The position numbers were made by a program, and so were the translations under genes. Shown in pieces: positions 1 through 10,253 of a stretch of DNA of 64,000 nucleotides. Where the stretch lies: positions 2,046,001 to 2,110,000 of the forward strand of contig OY723243.1 of NCBI GenBank assembly GCA_963210315.1. Reading direction: 5' to 3'. The DNA is from Rhynchopus euleeides. Lineage: Eukaryota > Euglenozoa > Diplonemea > Diplonemida > Diplonemidae. The notes beneath the pieces were generated by a model. The model saw only the letters and a list, made by a program, of their open reading frames with translations, was not told the DNA's origin and did not search any database. Every line of letters starts with the position of its first letter. Within the stretch, counting starts at the first letter, position 1.

Positions 1-1
1 A

Positions 2-3000
2 AGCCCCGGTCGGGAATTGACGCGTGCAGACCCTGACCACTTCCGCACGAGCAAGCAGCAGGACTACGGTGCCCCGGACGAATCTGCGTATGCGCGCCCT
101 GAGGGCGTTGCCAGCCCTAGTCGCGAGCTCACCCGTGCTGACCCCGATCACTTCCGCACAAGCAAGCAGCAGGACTACGCCGCACCCGATCGCGATGCGT
201 ATGCCCGGCCGGAAGGGCTGCAGAGTGAGCGCCGTGAGTTGACTACTGCCGACCCGGACCACTTCCGCACCAGCAAGCAGAACGACTACCAGGCTCCGGA
301 TGAGTCTGCGTACGCCAGGCCTGAGGGTGTTGCCAGTCCTGGACGGGAGCTCACGCGTGCAGACCCTGACCACTTCCGCACCAGCAAGCAGCAGGACTAC
401 GGTGCCCCTGACGAGTCTGCGTACGCGCGCCCTGAGGGCGTTGTCAGCCCGAGCCGTCAGCTTACGCGTGCGGACCCTGACCACTTCCGGACTAGCAAGC
501 AGCAGGACTACGCAGCACCTGACCAGGACGCCTACGCGCGTCCTGAGGGCCTGCATAGTGAGCGCCGTGAGTTGACTGCTGCCGACCCCGACCACTTCCG
601 CACAAGCAAGCAGAACGACTACCAGGCGCCTGACGAGTCGGCCTACGCTCGACCTGAGGGTGTTGCCAGCCCTGGCAGGGAACTCACGCGCGCGGACCCT
701 GACCACTTCAGGACCAGCAAGCAGGAGGACTACGGCGCGCCCGACGAGTCTGCGTACGCGCGCCCCGAAGGTGTAATGAGCCCGAGCCGCGAACTCACAC
801 GTGCCGATCCGGACCACTTCCGCACCAGCAAGCAGCAGGACTACGCCGCGCCGGACCAGGATGCGTATGCACGTCCTGAGGGCCTGCAGAGTGAGCGCCG
901 TGAGTTGACTGCTGCTGACCCCGACCACTTCCGCACCAGCAAGCAGCAGGACTACCAGGCGCCTGATGAGTCCGCTTACGCTCGTCCTGAGGGTGTTGCG
1001 AGTCCGGGCAGGGAAATGACGCGTGCCGACCCTGACCACTTCCGCACAAGCAAGCAGCAGGATTACGGTGCCCCGGACGAGTCTGCATACGCTCGGCCTG
1101 AGGGTGTCGTCAGCCCGAGCCGCGAACTCACACGTGCTGACCCGGACCACTTCAGGACCAGCAAGCAGCAGGACTACGCCGCACCTGACCAGGATGCGTA
1201 CGCGCGTCCTGAGGGTCTCCAGAGTGAGCGCCGTGAGCTGACTGCTGCGGACCCGGACCACTTCCGCACCAGCAAGCAGCAGGACTACCAGGCTCCTGAT
1301 GAGTCTGCGTACGCTCGCCCCGAGGGTGTCGCGAGCCCTGGGCGGGAGTTGACACGTGCTGACCCTGACCACTTCCGCACGAGCAAGCAGCAGGACTACG
1401 GTGCCCCGGACGAATCCGCTTATGCTCGCCCCGAGGGTGTCGTCAGCCCCAGCCGCGAGCTGACACGTGCCGACCCTGACCACTTCCGCACCAGCAAGCA
1501 GCAGGACTACGCAGCACCTGACCAGGATGCGTACGCACGTCCTGAGGGCCTGCACAGTGAACGCCGTGAATTGACTGCCGCAGACCCTGACCACTTCCGC
1601 ACCAGCAAGCAGAACGACTACCAGGCTCCTGATGAGTCGGCTTACGCTCGCCCCGAGGGCGTTGCCAGCCCTGGCAGGGAACTGACGCGTGCAGACCCTG
1701 ACCACTTCCGCACGAGCAAGCAGCAGGATTACGGTGCCCCAGACGAGTCTGCGTACGCGCGCCCTGAGGGCGTTGTCAGCCCGAGCCGTCAGCTTACGCG
1801 TGCGGACCCTGACCACTTCCGCACCAGCAAGCAGCAGGACTACGCAGCACCTGACCAGGATGCCTACGCGCGTCCTGAGGGCCTGCACAGTGAGCGCCGT
1901 GAACTGACTGCCGCCGACCCGGACCACTTCCGCACCAGCAAGCAGAACGACTACCAGGCGCCTGACGAGTCTGCGTACGCGAGGCCCGAGGGTGTTGCCA
2001 GCCCTGGTCGCGAGCTCACGCGTGCTGACCCTGACCACTTCCGCACGAGCAAGCAGCAGGACTACGGTGCCCCGGATGAGTCTGCTTACGCGCGGCCTGA
2101 GGGCGTCGGCAGCCCGAGCCGCGAGCTGACTCGTGCCGACCCTGACCACTTCCGCACCAGCAAGCAGCAGGACTACGCAGCACCTGACCAGGATGCATAC
2201 GCGCGTCCTGAGGGCCTGCACAGTGAGCGCCGTGAGCTGACTGCTGCTGACCCTGACCACTTCCGCACCAGCAAGCAGAACGACTACCAGGCTCCTGATG
2301 AGTCTGCGTACGCCAGGCCTGAGGGTGTTGCCAGTCCTGGACGGGAGCTCACGCGTGCCGACCCCGACCACTTCCGCACCAGCAAGCAGCAGGACTACGG
2401 TGCACCTGACCAAGATGCATACGCCCGTCCTGAGGGTGTTGTCAGCCCCAGCCGCGCCCTGACGCGCGCCGACCCTGACCACTTCCGCACGAGCAAGCAG
2501 CAGGATTACGGTGCTCCTGACCAAGATGCATACGCACGTCCTGAGGGCCTGCAGAGTGAGCGCCGTGAGTTGACTGCTGCCGACCCCGACCACTTCCGCA
2601 CCAGCAAGCAAAACGACTACCAGGCGCCTGATGAGTCAGCTTACGCCAGGCCTGAAGGTGTTGCCAGCCCTGGGCGGGAACTGACGCGGGCTGACCCGGA
2701 CCACTTCAGGACCAGCAAGCAGCAGGATTACGGTGCGCCCGATGACTCTGCTTACGCTCGTCCTGAGGGTGTTACTAGTCCCAGCCGCGAACTTACTCGT
2801 GCCGACCCTGACCACTTCAGGACGAGCAAGCAGCAGGACTACGCAGCCCCTGACCAGGATGCCTACGCACGCCCTGAGGGACTGCAGAGCGAGCGCCGTG
2901 AGTTGACTGCTGCCGACCCCGACCACTTCCGCACCAGCAAGCAGCAGGACTACGGCGCTCCGGATGCATCCGCCTATTCTCGCCCGCAAGGTCTTGAGAG

Positions 3001-4000
3001 TCCCTCACGTGCCCTTACCCGTGCCGACCCTGACCATTTCAGGACCAGCAAGCAGCAGGACTACGGTGCTCCTGACCAGGATGCCTACGCTCGCCACGAA
3101 GGTGTTACGAGTCCTTCCAGAGATCTGACTCGTGCTGACCCGGACCACTTCCGGACGAGCAAGCAGCAGGACTACGGTGCCCCTGACCAGGATGCCTACG
3201 CCCGTCCTACCGGCTTGCAGAGTGAGCGCCGCGAGCTGACTGCTGCTGATCCCGACCACTTCAGGACCAGCAAGCAGCAGGACTACGGTGCCCCTGATGC
3301 TTCGGCCTATGCTCGTGCTGAGGGTCTTGAGAGTCCTTCGCGTGCCCTGTCGCGTGCCGACCCCGACCACTTCCGCACCAGCAAACAGCAGGACTACGGT
3401 GCCCCTGATGAGTCTGCATACGCGCGCCCTGAGGGTGTCGTGAGTCCGAGCCGTGAGCTCACACGTGCTGACCCTGACCACTTCCGCACAAGCAAACAGC
3501 AGGATTACGGTGCTCCTGACCAGGATGCGTACGCACGCCCTGAGGGCCTGCAGAGTGAGCGCCGTGGCCTCACGACTGCCGATCCGGATCACTTCCGCAC
3601 TAGCAAGCAGGATGACTATGGCGCTCCTGATTCCTCAGCGTACGCTCGTCCTCATGGTGGTGAGAGCCCCTCTCGTGCACTGACGCGTGCTGACCCCGAC
3701 CACTTCCGCACCAGCAAGCAGCAGGACTATGGCGCTCCTGACCAGGATGCGTATGCGCGGCCGTCTGGACAGGAGAGCGAACGCCGCGATCTGACTGCTG
3801 CTGACCCCGACCACTTCCGCACCAGCAAGCAGCAGGACTACGGTGCCCCTGGCCAGGATGCCTACGCCAGGCCTAGCGCCGTTGGGAGCGAACGGCGTCC
3901 ACTGACTGCTGCGGACCCGGATCACTTCCGCACCAGCAAGCAGGATGACTACGTCGCACCGCACAGTGATGCGTACCCGAAGTCAACCACTGCTCCGAGC
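2..4000 (+). repeat. 111-bp coding tandem array with a three-unit higher-order period
   Basis: The repeats are 111 bp (37 codons) long. Successive units differ in a cycle of three: units ending GVASPG, then GVVSPS, then GLQSERR. This gives a 333-bp higher-order repeat. Differences between copies are mostly synonymous third-position changes in the first 3 kb, so the array is protein-constrained and probably homogenised by unequal exchange or conversion. Confidence 0.9.
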
Positions 4001-5557
4001 CCCACCCGCGACTTGTCCAAGGCTGACGACGGACACTTCAAGACGAGCAAGCAGCAGGACTACGCTGCTCCCGGAAAGGATGCCTATGCTCGGCACGGTG
4101 CACCGACGAGCCAGCGCCGTTCCCTGTCCAAGGCTGACCCCGACCACTTCAAGACCAGCAAGCAGCAGGACTATGGTGCTCCTGACGCCTCTGCCTACTC
4201 CACTCCTGCCAGGGCAGTGGATGCAAAGACTCGGAGCCAGTCTGCTGTTGGGCCCGATCACTTCCGCACCAGCAAGCAGCAGGACTATGCTGCTCCTGGC
4301 CAGGACAGCTACCCCCGGCCACGTGCCGGTAGCCAGAGTGGTGTCAAGGCCCTCACGAAGGCTGAGCCGGACCACTTCAAAACCAGCAAACAGGCGGACT
4401 TCAAGCGCCCTGAGTCATCTGCTTACAACCGTGCTTCCTCCGGGACGGCTCCCGAGGTCACTGGGACAAAGGCGGATCCGGAACACTTCCTGTCCAGCCA
4501 GAGGCGCGACTACCCCAACCACCGTGGGACATTCACCCCCCGCACGGAAAGCATCCGCCGCGAGGCCAAGCTGAGCCGTGCCGACCCTGGCCACTTCCAG
4601 ACCTCCAAGCAGAGGGACCACACAGCCCCAGAGAAGACCGCTTATCCGCAGCCTCAGGTCCGCAGGATCCCGTCAACCAGGCCAAGTGTCGCAGGCGCGG
4701 ATCACTTCAAGTCAAGCAAGCAGGCCGACTACGCCGCTCCTGACAAGAGTGCATACGCACGCCCCCGGGCGCAGACCGATGCCGGGAGCTCGCGTAGGCT
4801 CTCGAAGGCTGACCCCGACCACTTCACCACAAGCAAGCAAGCTGACTACAAGAAGCACAACCTTGCAGACTCTGTGCGTCGCCAGCAGGTTTCCGAGCGC
4901 CGTGGCCAGCCGGGGCTGACGAAGGCCTCCGACGACCACTTCAAGACACACAACCAGAAGTCATTTGCCTCCCCTGCACGCTCCGCATACAGTGTCCCCT
5001 CGAGGGCAGAGGGCACGCCACGCGCACCGTCCAAGGCGGGTGCTGATCACTTCAAGACCAGCAAGCAAACTGATTATGCCGCCCCGGACAGGTCGGCGTA
5101 TGCAAGGTATGCCAAGAGGGAGTGCTGTGCTGCAGCCACCGCTTTGCCCTCCAGGATGTCAGCCAGCGGGTCGGAGAGGCGCGAGCTGAGCAAGGCTGGG
5201 CCTGACCACTTCACTTCCCACAACCGGGCGGCCTTTGGGGCGCCCGACACTGGGTCGTACGCACGGAGCAGGGTATGTCCATGGCGCCTGCCGCAGCCAA
5301 CCACTTGCCACCCGCCTCCACAGGGGAGCGTCGCGCGTACCGCGCAGCTGTCCCACGCAGGGCCGGACCACTTCAAGACATCCAAGCAAGCTGCCTTCGG
5401 GGCTCCTCCGGTATGTTGGCTGCACTGTGCACGAGGCGATGCCATCACTGCCATCCCACAGAGGAGTGCGTACCCTCAGTCGTCGTCGTCGGTGCAGAGG
5501 TCGCATGAGATGACCAGCGCAGGGGCTGACCACTGGAAGTATGGCGTGCATGTTTGA
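2..5557 (+). CDS. Giant 37-residue-repeat protein, 5' end cut by the window
   Basis: The frame is open from base 2 to a TGA at 5555-5557 and enters mid-repeat, so the true start lies upstream. The protein is about 50 copies of a 37-residue unit with the core ADPDHFRTSKQQDYGAP followed by SAYARPEG. The first ~35 copies are nearly identical; copies after about 3.9 kb diverge, keeping DHFKTSKQ, DY and AP. There is no signal peptide or membrane segment in the visible part; the unit is charged, Tyr- and Pro-rich and probably extended. Three short stop-free stretches that break the repeat (5107-5154, 5273-5323, 5411-5461) start with GTATG and end in CAG; removing them restores the repeat, so I read them as introns. 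The short motif with T/S, DY and P faintly recalls repeats of axonemal microtubule-binding proteins (SAXO type), but that is a weak resemblance. Function unknown. Confidence 0.85.
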   Translation, partial: SPGRELTRADPDHFRTSKQQDYGAPDESAYARPEGVASPSRELTRADPDHFRTSKQQDYAAPDRDAYARPEGLQSERRELTTADPDHFRTSKQNDYQAPDESAYARPEGVASPGRELTRADPDHFRTSKQQDYGAPDESAYARPEGVVSPSRQLTRADPDHFRTSKQQDYAAPDQDAYARPEGLHSERRELTAADPDHFRTSKQNDYQAPDESAYARPEGVASPGRELTRADPDHFRTSKQEDYGAPDESAYARPEGVMSPSRELTRADPDHFRTSKQQDYAAPDQDAYARPEGLQSERRELTAADPDHFRTSKQQDYQAPDESAYARPEGVASPGREMTRADPDHFRTSKQQDYGAPDESAYARPEGVVSPSRELTRADPDHFRTSKQQDYAAPDQDAYARPEGLQSERRELTAADPDHFRTSKQQDYQAPDESAYARPEGVASPGRELTRADPDHFRTSKQQDYGAPDESAYARPEGVVSPSRELTRADPDHFRTSKQQDYAAPDQDAYARPEGLHSERRELTAADPDHFRTSKQNDYQAPDESAYARPEGVASPGRELTRADPDHFRTSKQQDYGAPDESAYARPEGVVSPSRQLTRADPDHFRTSKQQDYAAPDQDAYARPEGLHSERRELTAADPDHFRTSKQNDYQAPDESAYARPEGVASPGRELTRADPDHFRTSKQQDYGAPDESAYARPEGVGSPSRELTRADPDHFRTSKQQDYAAPDQDAYARPEGLHSERRELTAADPDHFRTSKQNDYQAPDESAYARPEGVASPGRELTRADPDHFRTSKQQDYGAPDQDAYARPEGVVSPSRALTRADPDHFRTSKQQDYGAPDQDAYARPEGLQSERRELTAADPDHFRTSKQNDYQAPDESAYARPEGVASPGRELTRADPDHFRTSKQQDYGAPDDSAYARPEGVTSPSRELTRADPDHFRTSKQQDYAAPDQDAYARPEGLQSERRELTAADPDHFRTSKQQDYGAPDASAYSRPQGLESPSRALTRADPDHFRTSKQQDYGAPDQDAYARHEGVTSPSRDLTRADPDHFRTSKQQDYGAPDQDAYARPTGLQSERRELTAADPDHFRTSKQQDYGAPDASAYARAEGLESPSRALSRADPDHFRTSKQQDYGAPDESAYARPEGVVSPSRELTRADPDHFRTSKQQDYGAPDQDAYARPEGLQSERRGLTTADPDHFRTSKQDDYGAPDSSAYARPHGGESPSRALTRADPDHFRTSKQQDYGAPDQDAYARPSGQESERRDLTAADPDHFRTSKQQDYGAPGQDAYARPSAVGSERRPLTAADPDHFRTSKQDDYVAPHSDAYPKSTTAPSPTRDLSKADDGHFKTSKQQDYAAPGKDAYARHGAPTSQRRSLSKADPDHFKTSKQQDYGAPDASAYSTPARAVDAKTRSQSAVGPDHFRTSKQQDYAAPGQDSYPRPRAGSQSGVKALTKAEPDHFKTSKQADFKRPESSAYNRASSGTAPEVTGTKADPEHFLSSQRRDYPNHRGTFTPRTESIRREAKLSRADPGHFQTSKQRDHTAPEKTAYPQPQVRRIPSTRPSVAGADHFKSSKQADYAAPDKSAYARPRAQTDAGSSRRLSKADPDHFTTSKQADYKKHNLADSVRRQQVSERRGQPGLTKASDDHFKTHNQKSFASPARSAYSVPSRAEGTPRAPSKAGADHFKTSKQTDYAAPDRSAYARYAKRECCAAATALPSRMSASGSERRELSKAGPDHFTSHNRAAFGAPDTGSYARSRVCPWRLPQPTTCHPPPQGSVARTAQLSHAGPDHFKTSKQAAFGAPPVCWLHCARGDAITAIPQRSAYPQSSSSVQRSHEMTSAGADHWKYGVHV
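5107..5154 (+). other. Intron of 48 bp in the repeat-protein gene
   Basis: Begins GTATGCC and ends CCCTCCAG. Splicing joins GCAAG to GATGTCAGCC (AR-MSAS), restoring the repeat context AYAR before SERRELSKAG. Length is a multiple of three and contains no stop, so unspliced RNA stays open. Confidence 0.75.
5273..5323 (+). other. Intron of 51 bp in the repeat-protein gene
   Basis: Begins GTATGTCC and ends CTCCACAG; phase 0. Removal joins YARSR to GSVARTAQLSHAGPDHF, restoring repeat spacing. Multiple of three and stop-free. Confidence 0.75.
5411..5461 (+). other. Intron of 51 bp in the repeat-protein gene
   Basis: Begins GTATGTTGG and ends ATCCCACAG; phase 0. Removal joins FGAPP to RSAYPQ, matching the repeat consensus GAP..SAY. 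Multiple of three and stop-free. Confidence 0.8.
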
Positions 5558-5644
5558 ATAAAATCCCAGTCAGCTTTGTTTTGGCCCACAGGGCTGAACC
5601 CGAACATTTCCCGGAACCCTGTACCGCACCCCCACATCAATAAA
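5557..5644 (+). terminator. Candidate polyadenylation signals
   Basis: AATAAA overlaps the stop codon (5557-5562) and recurs at 5639-5644. No direct evidence of use; spliced-leader organisms often do not need this hexamer. Confidence 0.3.
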
Positions 5645-6092
5645 AGCCCCCCTCCTGAATGTTAGCTTCTGCGGCAACCACACCCTTACAACTTCGCAGG
5701 ACCAGCAGCCAGTCGTACGGTGTCGGCAGGAACTAATCGGATGCTATCTACGAAGCATTTCTTTCTCGTGTAAATATCGATGAACGAACCATACCAGATG
5801 TAAATGTGACCCAGTGTGGTGGGGTTGCTGTCGGGGGACAGAATCGCTGCCTGTGTGCTGGGGGTATTGAGACAAAACTTTGAATGAAGGTCTCCTGAGA
5901 TCGGGAGCCGTTTTTTTTGAATCCGATGGGTCGATCCAGGTGATATCTTATTTTAGCCCCACAGCCGCCCAGACTGCTGCGGAGAACGAATTGAATGAAA
6001 CTGTATGTAGAGGGGCGAGCTGACAAGGCCTTTATTTTTGCCAAACGGCTTGCAGGGTGTGCACAACGCCAGAGGAAACCCCCCCCCCCCCC
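5645..6092. other. Intergenic stretch with no recognised gene
   Basis: Mixed-composition DNA ending in a C-run before the TA that flanks the next element. I see no coding pattern or RNA gene here. Confidence 0.5.
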
Positions 6093-6094
6093 TA

Positions 6095-7251
6095 GGGGGG
6101 GTCTACTGCACCTAAAAAAGCGTGTACATTGGCCAAATTTTGAGAAACGAGTTTTTGACCCTCAAAAGCTGATTCTGCTGGCAGAAAGTGCCCAATATGC
6201 TCCGGAAACTCGTTTCCGCCCACTCCCAGGGGGTGGTATGCCCCCGACGATGATTTTTTTAGCAACGAAATTTTTTGGGACAGAACTTGTACCTGGGGCT
6301 ATTTGTGCAGTCTGCTTATTTCCGCTGTTGCCCTTTGTATCACCCTCAGGGACTGCCAGCGGCGCCGGATGGCCCTCAGGAGGTCCGTCCGTAGTTCTGG
6401 TACGTGAACTGCGCCCTGCACAACACCCTGCTCGTCGGCGAGAGCAATCAGGTCTGGTTTCCTCTTCCTTTGAGAGACTGGCCCGTATCTCAACTGTAGA
6501 CTCCGTCGACTCCCTCAATCCAGTCATTTGTGGCACCCAATCAGCCTCCCATTTGACAATGCAGCCATGCCTGAGTACTTCCCGATAATACCGTTGAGCG
6601 GAAGTTGGGGCGGGAAGCTGAGACGGGAAAATCTTGCGCTTCTGCTGAGCGCTATTTCTGACCACTTCTTGTACCCGTGCCTGCTGTACCAGGTGCCTGT
6701 TCCAGTCAGCTGCCTCCCATCAGAGGAGGCATCTGAGAGACTCTCGTATGGCGTCCCTGTGCCACATGCTCGCAGGTGAGGCACCACACCCGAGGACGCG
6801 CTCCCTGGCAACGGATGCGCCATGCCACACAGACCCAGCTGCCGTAAGCTCCCAAGAACAGCGTCAAATGGGACACGAACTGTACCATACTTCTCCCACA
6901 ACTGTTCCTGGCGCGATTACCTCAAATTGGCTTGGCTTTTGACCTCTGGAGGGCACCGAGAAACTGTTATGTTTCAGAACAATCAACGACAACAGTTCTT
7001 CTGTGCATCTGGCAGGTTGAGGTGTGTTTGCTCTGCTTGATGTGTCCTGTGGAGTGCAGCCCAGGTACAAGTTCTGTCCCAAAAATTTTGATTGCTAAAA
7101 ACGGCATCGTCGGGGGCATACCACCCCCTGGGAGTGGGCGGAAACGAGTTTCCGGAGTATATTGGGCACTTTCTGGCACCAGAACGACCTTTTTGGGGTC
7201 AAAAACGTGTTTCTCAAAATTTGGCCAATGTTTCCCCCAGTAGACCCCCCC
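6095..7251. mobile_element. Fold-back element A with ~200-bp inverted arms
   Basis: The left arm (about 6095-6305) is the reverse complement, with scattered differences, of the right arm (about 7050-7251). Termini read GGGGGGGTCTACTG and each is flanked by TA, the probable target duplication; outside lies a C-run on both sides, so the target was probably C-run-TA-C-run. Arms share the block CGGAAACTCGTTTCC near their middle. The ~745-bp spacer has no convincing ORF, so this is a non-autonomous element. Its termini match fold-back element B (15190-17212). Confidence 0.75.
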
Positions 7252-7285
7252 TACCCCCCCCAAGGCTGGACAAATGCTGCATTTT

Positions 7286-7371
7286 AAAAATAAAAAACAT
7301 AAAATAAAATAAAGTGCAATAAAATGCAGTAAAGTGCAGTAAAATGCAGTAAAGTGCAATAAAGTGCAGGA
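7286..7371. repeat. Decamer array TAAA(A/G)TGCAG, copy 1
   Basis: About seven degenerate tandem copies of a 10-bp unit (TAAAATGCAG, TAAAGTGCAG, TAAAGTGCAA) after an A-rich lead. It lies just outside fold-back element A. Confidence 0.8.
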
Positions 7372-8040
7372 GAGCGTGTTGTAGGGGTGGCTCGGCGTGA
7401 CGGTGGGCAGGATGCTGACCTGCCGTGCCAGGGGACCCTGATCCGCCCACTCTGGCCAACACAAGGCCACCAAGGCAGTGCCCCCGCCAGGCCCGCCCTG
7501 CTGCTGTTCGGCATGCTTGATGCTGCTTCCGAGTGCCGGGGCCAATCAGGCAGCAGGCGCACCCCAGCACCGCAGGCGCAGCAGGGCGGACCAGCACGGC
7601 GGTGTGCGGTGGGCAGTCCACCTTCCTCGGACGTTGTACAGCTGAGCTCTGGCGTACGGGTTCTTCACCATCCCGTTCGGGGAGGCTGGACATCAGAGCG
7701 GACTGAAAGCACTCAAAGCAGGACTGAAGCCAGGCGGAGGCCGCACCGATCAGGTCCTGCGAACCCACCGACCCAATATAGGCAGGGCACATCCATCCCG
7801 GCCTGCATTCTCTGCCGGAGCCTTGGTGCGTCCCTGTGACCTTCAGGAGAACCTCCGTGCAGGAGCGGTACTTTTTGCCATCTTCTGCGGGTTTGCGGCT
7901 GTCCGCAAACTTGCAGACGTGGCTGCACCTCTGTAAAGTGGGTGTGACTCCAGCATTTGGCCTGTCCATAGTGGTCCTCCCAGCTGTACGTATGCAAAGC
8001 CCAAGGCACCACTAAGGACCATGCACTTTATCCAAAAATC
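7372..8040. other. Segment between two decamer arrays, no gene recognised
   Basis: About 670 bp of unique-looking sequence bounded by two arrays of the same 10-bp unit in the same orientation. Open frames here are short and mutually overlapping; none has a recognisable domain. Confidence 0.4.
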
Positions 8041-8043
8041 CGG

Positions 8044-8115
8044 AAAATAAAATACAATAAAATGCAGTAAAATGCAGTAAAATGCAGTAAAATAAAGTGC
8101 AGTAAAGTGCAGTAA
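8044..8115. repeat. Decamer array TAAA(A/G)TGCAG, copy 2
   Basis: Six or so copies of the same 10-bp unit seen at 7286-7371, in the same orientation. Confidence 0.8.
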
Positions 8116-8995
8116 AAATTTGCTGCCAGCCTTGACCCCCCCCCCCCCCACACACACACACACACACACTGCCCTCCCTCCCCCCAGAATCTCTTTCCAC
8201 ATCCCCCATGGAAATAGCCCGCTTTCTTTGCACTTCCATGGCTCCAAAACCCGGGAGGGGGGGCTCAGATTTTTTTCAGCTTCCTCCCTCCACCCCCGCC
8301 CGCCCCACCCTTCTTCCAGTGTGGACTGTGTCGGTGATCGCATCGAGAGCAAGTGCTCAGGGTTGTTCTGTACAGCGACGACAAAAAAAAGTTCGTTTGC
8401 GGCCGCCGTTCGAGGGGCCAGAATGCAAACAGTCTGACAAGCGGGAAAAAAACCATGGCGTGAGATGTCTGTGTGCTTTGCGAGGGGAGGGGTGATGCGG
8501 GATTTTGGCGGGCTTTTTTTTTGATGATTTGTGCCCGTTGCCTCACTCTCTCTCCTCATTTCTCTTGATGTTTGACAGTTTCCCCAGTGATGAACGGGGA
8601 GGGGGTGATTTATTGCCGGCCCCGCGGGAGAGAGCGGGCGAGCTCCCGTGTGCTGCCGGCGCCAAAAAATATGCGTGCTTCTCCAACGTCCCCTCATGAC
8701 GGTGGAGAGGCCGCAAAAAAATATCTGTCTCACATTCGAAAAATTGACAAAGTCCCCCGCTCACCTGAAATGGGAAACGAAGCCTGTTAAATTTGTCGTG
8801 TTGAACACCCCACCCACCCCTACCCTCTCCCGCCTTTCTCCTGTGTGCTGGTGCAGCTCAACAAGAATATGTGCTGATACACTGCCCCGTAAACAAGAAA
8901 TGATGGTGCTCGCCCAGCCACATTGAAGGAGGTGGTGCCAACCATACTGTTCGCATGTATTTTGCCCGACATCTGTTTTTTTTGCTATAACCTGC
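8116..8995. other. Gene-free low-complexity stretch
   Basis: Contains a C-run followed by a CA microsatellite (8149-8169) and several poly-T and poly-A runs. No coding region recognised. Confidence 0.5.
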
Positions 8996-9127
8996 TCAGG
9001 TCACGGTAAAAAAGACTGTTGGCAGCGCACGTATGGACACCCATACACGTACAGGTGCGCACAAACAAAACAGATCCGCTTGTGCAACACATTTTCCCCC
9101 CAAAACACACACACTCGCACCCACACG

Positions 9128-10165
9128 ATGGCCGCCCCAAGGACTGCCGAGCGCTTCAGGGTGCGCGACATCGATGTAGACAACCTGATGCCCCTCCAAT
9201 TGGTGAACGGGTACGAGCCGGTGGCACCTAAGGAAGGGTGCGCGTTCCCCGAATGCACCACCGCCCATGATGGGCCGGTTGCAGGGAACTGTGCGGTGTG
9301 TGGCCTCGGGGAGTACACCAGCTGTATGGAACAGCTCCTCCCGGAAGGAACGCTGCGGGCGTTCCAGGTGGCCAGGGAGGACGGGAGGCGTGTGTGCCCC
9401 GTCTGCTCTTGGATCCATGAGGGGTCCAAGAGCGAGCCCCGCCCGGAGGCGGGGCTCCTCCCACCAGTGACTGTGCACCCTGATGGTGCCGGCCACAATA
9501 CTGAGGGATGGGGAAACCTGGAGTTCCTGGATGACATGGACTCGCAGAGGCTGAAGGAAGTGATCCTCCTCATGGTGAGGAAGGTGACCAACCTGGAGGC
9601 TGAGCTGCGCCGGGACAGGGCTAGCCGTGATGTGGGTGCCATTGACATCCAGCGGGTTGTCACGTGGACGTCTGCGGTGCAGAGCGAGGCCGGCCGGATG
9701 ATGCTGCGCTCCAAGTGTGCGGTGTCGTTCAACGAGTCGGGCCTGCAGAATGGCGACCCCAACGCTTTCCATGTGCGGGAAGGCCTTACGGCATTCGACA
9801 ACCTGGATTTGGGATTCAGGATGGGCCGGGACGGGGCGGCCCCAGACAGCACGGCCATGGAGCTGTTGCATAAAAATGTAGTGACCCTCCAAGCCATCAA
9901 ACTGGGTTCGCTCGGTTTGGGGGCGAGGAGACACTACGAGGACAAGGCCAAGCGCATGGCTTGGACCAAGTTCTCTGCGGAATGGCAGGTTCGAATTGAA
10001 GGAGACGCACGGGCAGTCGCAGCGAGCGACCTGAAGGCAAAGGAGGCAAAGGAGGCGAAGCCTGCACCCCCGCCGCCCCACCATCAACACCGCAGCAACC
10101 CCTACCCGCAGAGGCGCCCCATCCAGCTGTTCAACAACAGGGGCCCTCGGCAGGCGGGAAAGTGA
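9128..10165 (+). CDS. Gag-like ORF of the plus-strand YR retroelement (fossil)
   Basis: A 345-residue frame from an ATG. It has an N-terminal cysteine-rich region with paired CxxC motifs (possible zinc binding), a central helical region and a basic Pro/His-rich C terminus suited to nucleic-acid binding. Its position ahead of a recombinase and RT suggests the ORF1/gag part. No sequence family is recognised with certainty. Confidence 0.55.
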   Translation: MAAPRTAERFRVRDIDVDNLMPLQLVNGYEPVAPKEGCAFPECTTAHDGPVAGNCAVCGLGEYTSCMEQLLPEGTLRAFQVAREDGRRVCPVCSWIHEGSKSEPRPEAGLLPPVTVHPDGAGHNTEGWGNLEFLDDMDSQRLKEVILLMVRKVTNLEAELRRDRASRDVGAIDIQRVVTWTSAVQSEAGRMMLRSKCAVSFNESGLQNGDPNAFHVREGLTAFDNLDLGFRMGRDGAAPDSTAMELLHKNVVTLQAIKLGSLGLGARRHYEDKAKRMAWTKFSAEWQVRIEGDARAVAASDLKAKEAKEAKPAPPPPHHQHRSNPYPQRRPIQLFNNRGPRQAGK

Positions 10166-10253
10166 CAGCCGCCTGTGCCTCCCTCCTTGTCCCTCCCTCC
10201 CCTCCCCTCAACCCCTCCCCCCACCCCCCCAACTCCATCCCCCCGCCCCGTGC

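Noticed and set aside
7286-7371. Possible spliced-leader or telomere repeat in the decamer array
   Set aside because: The minus strand has CACTTTATTG-like pieces that faintly resemble a diplonemid leader end, but the match is short and the array is a simple tandem repeat.
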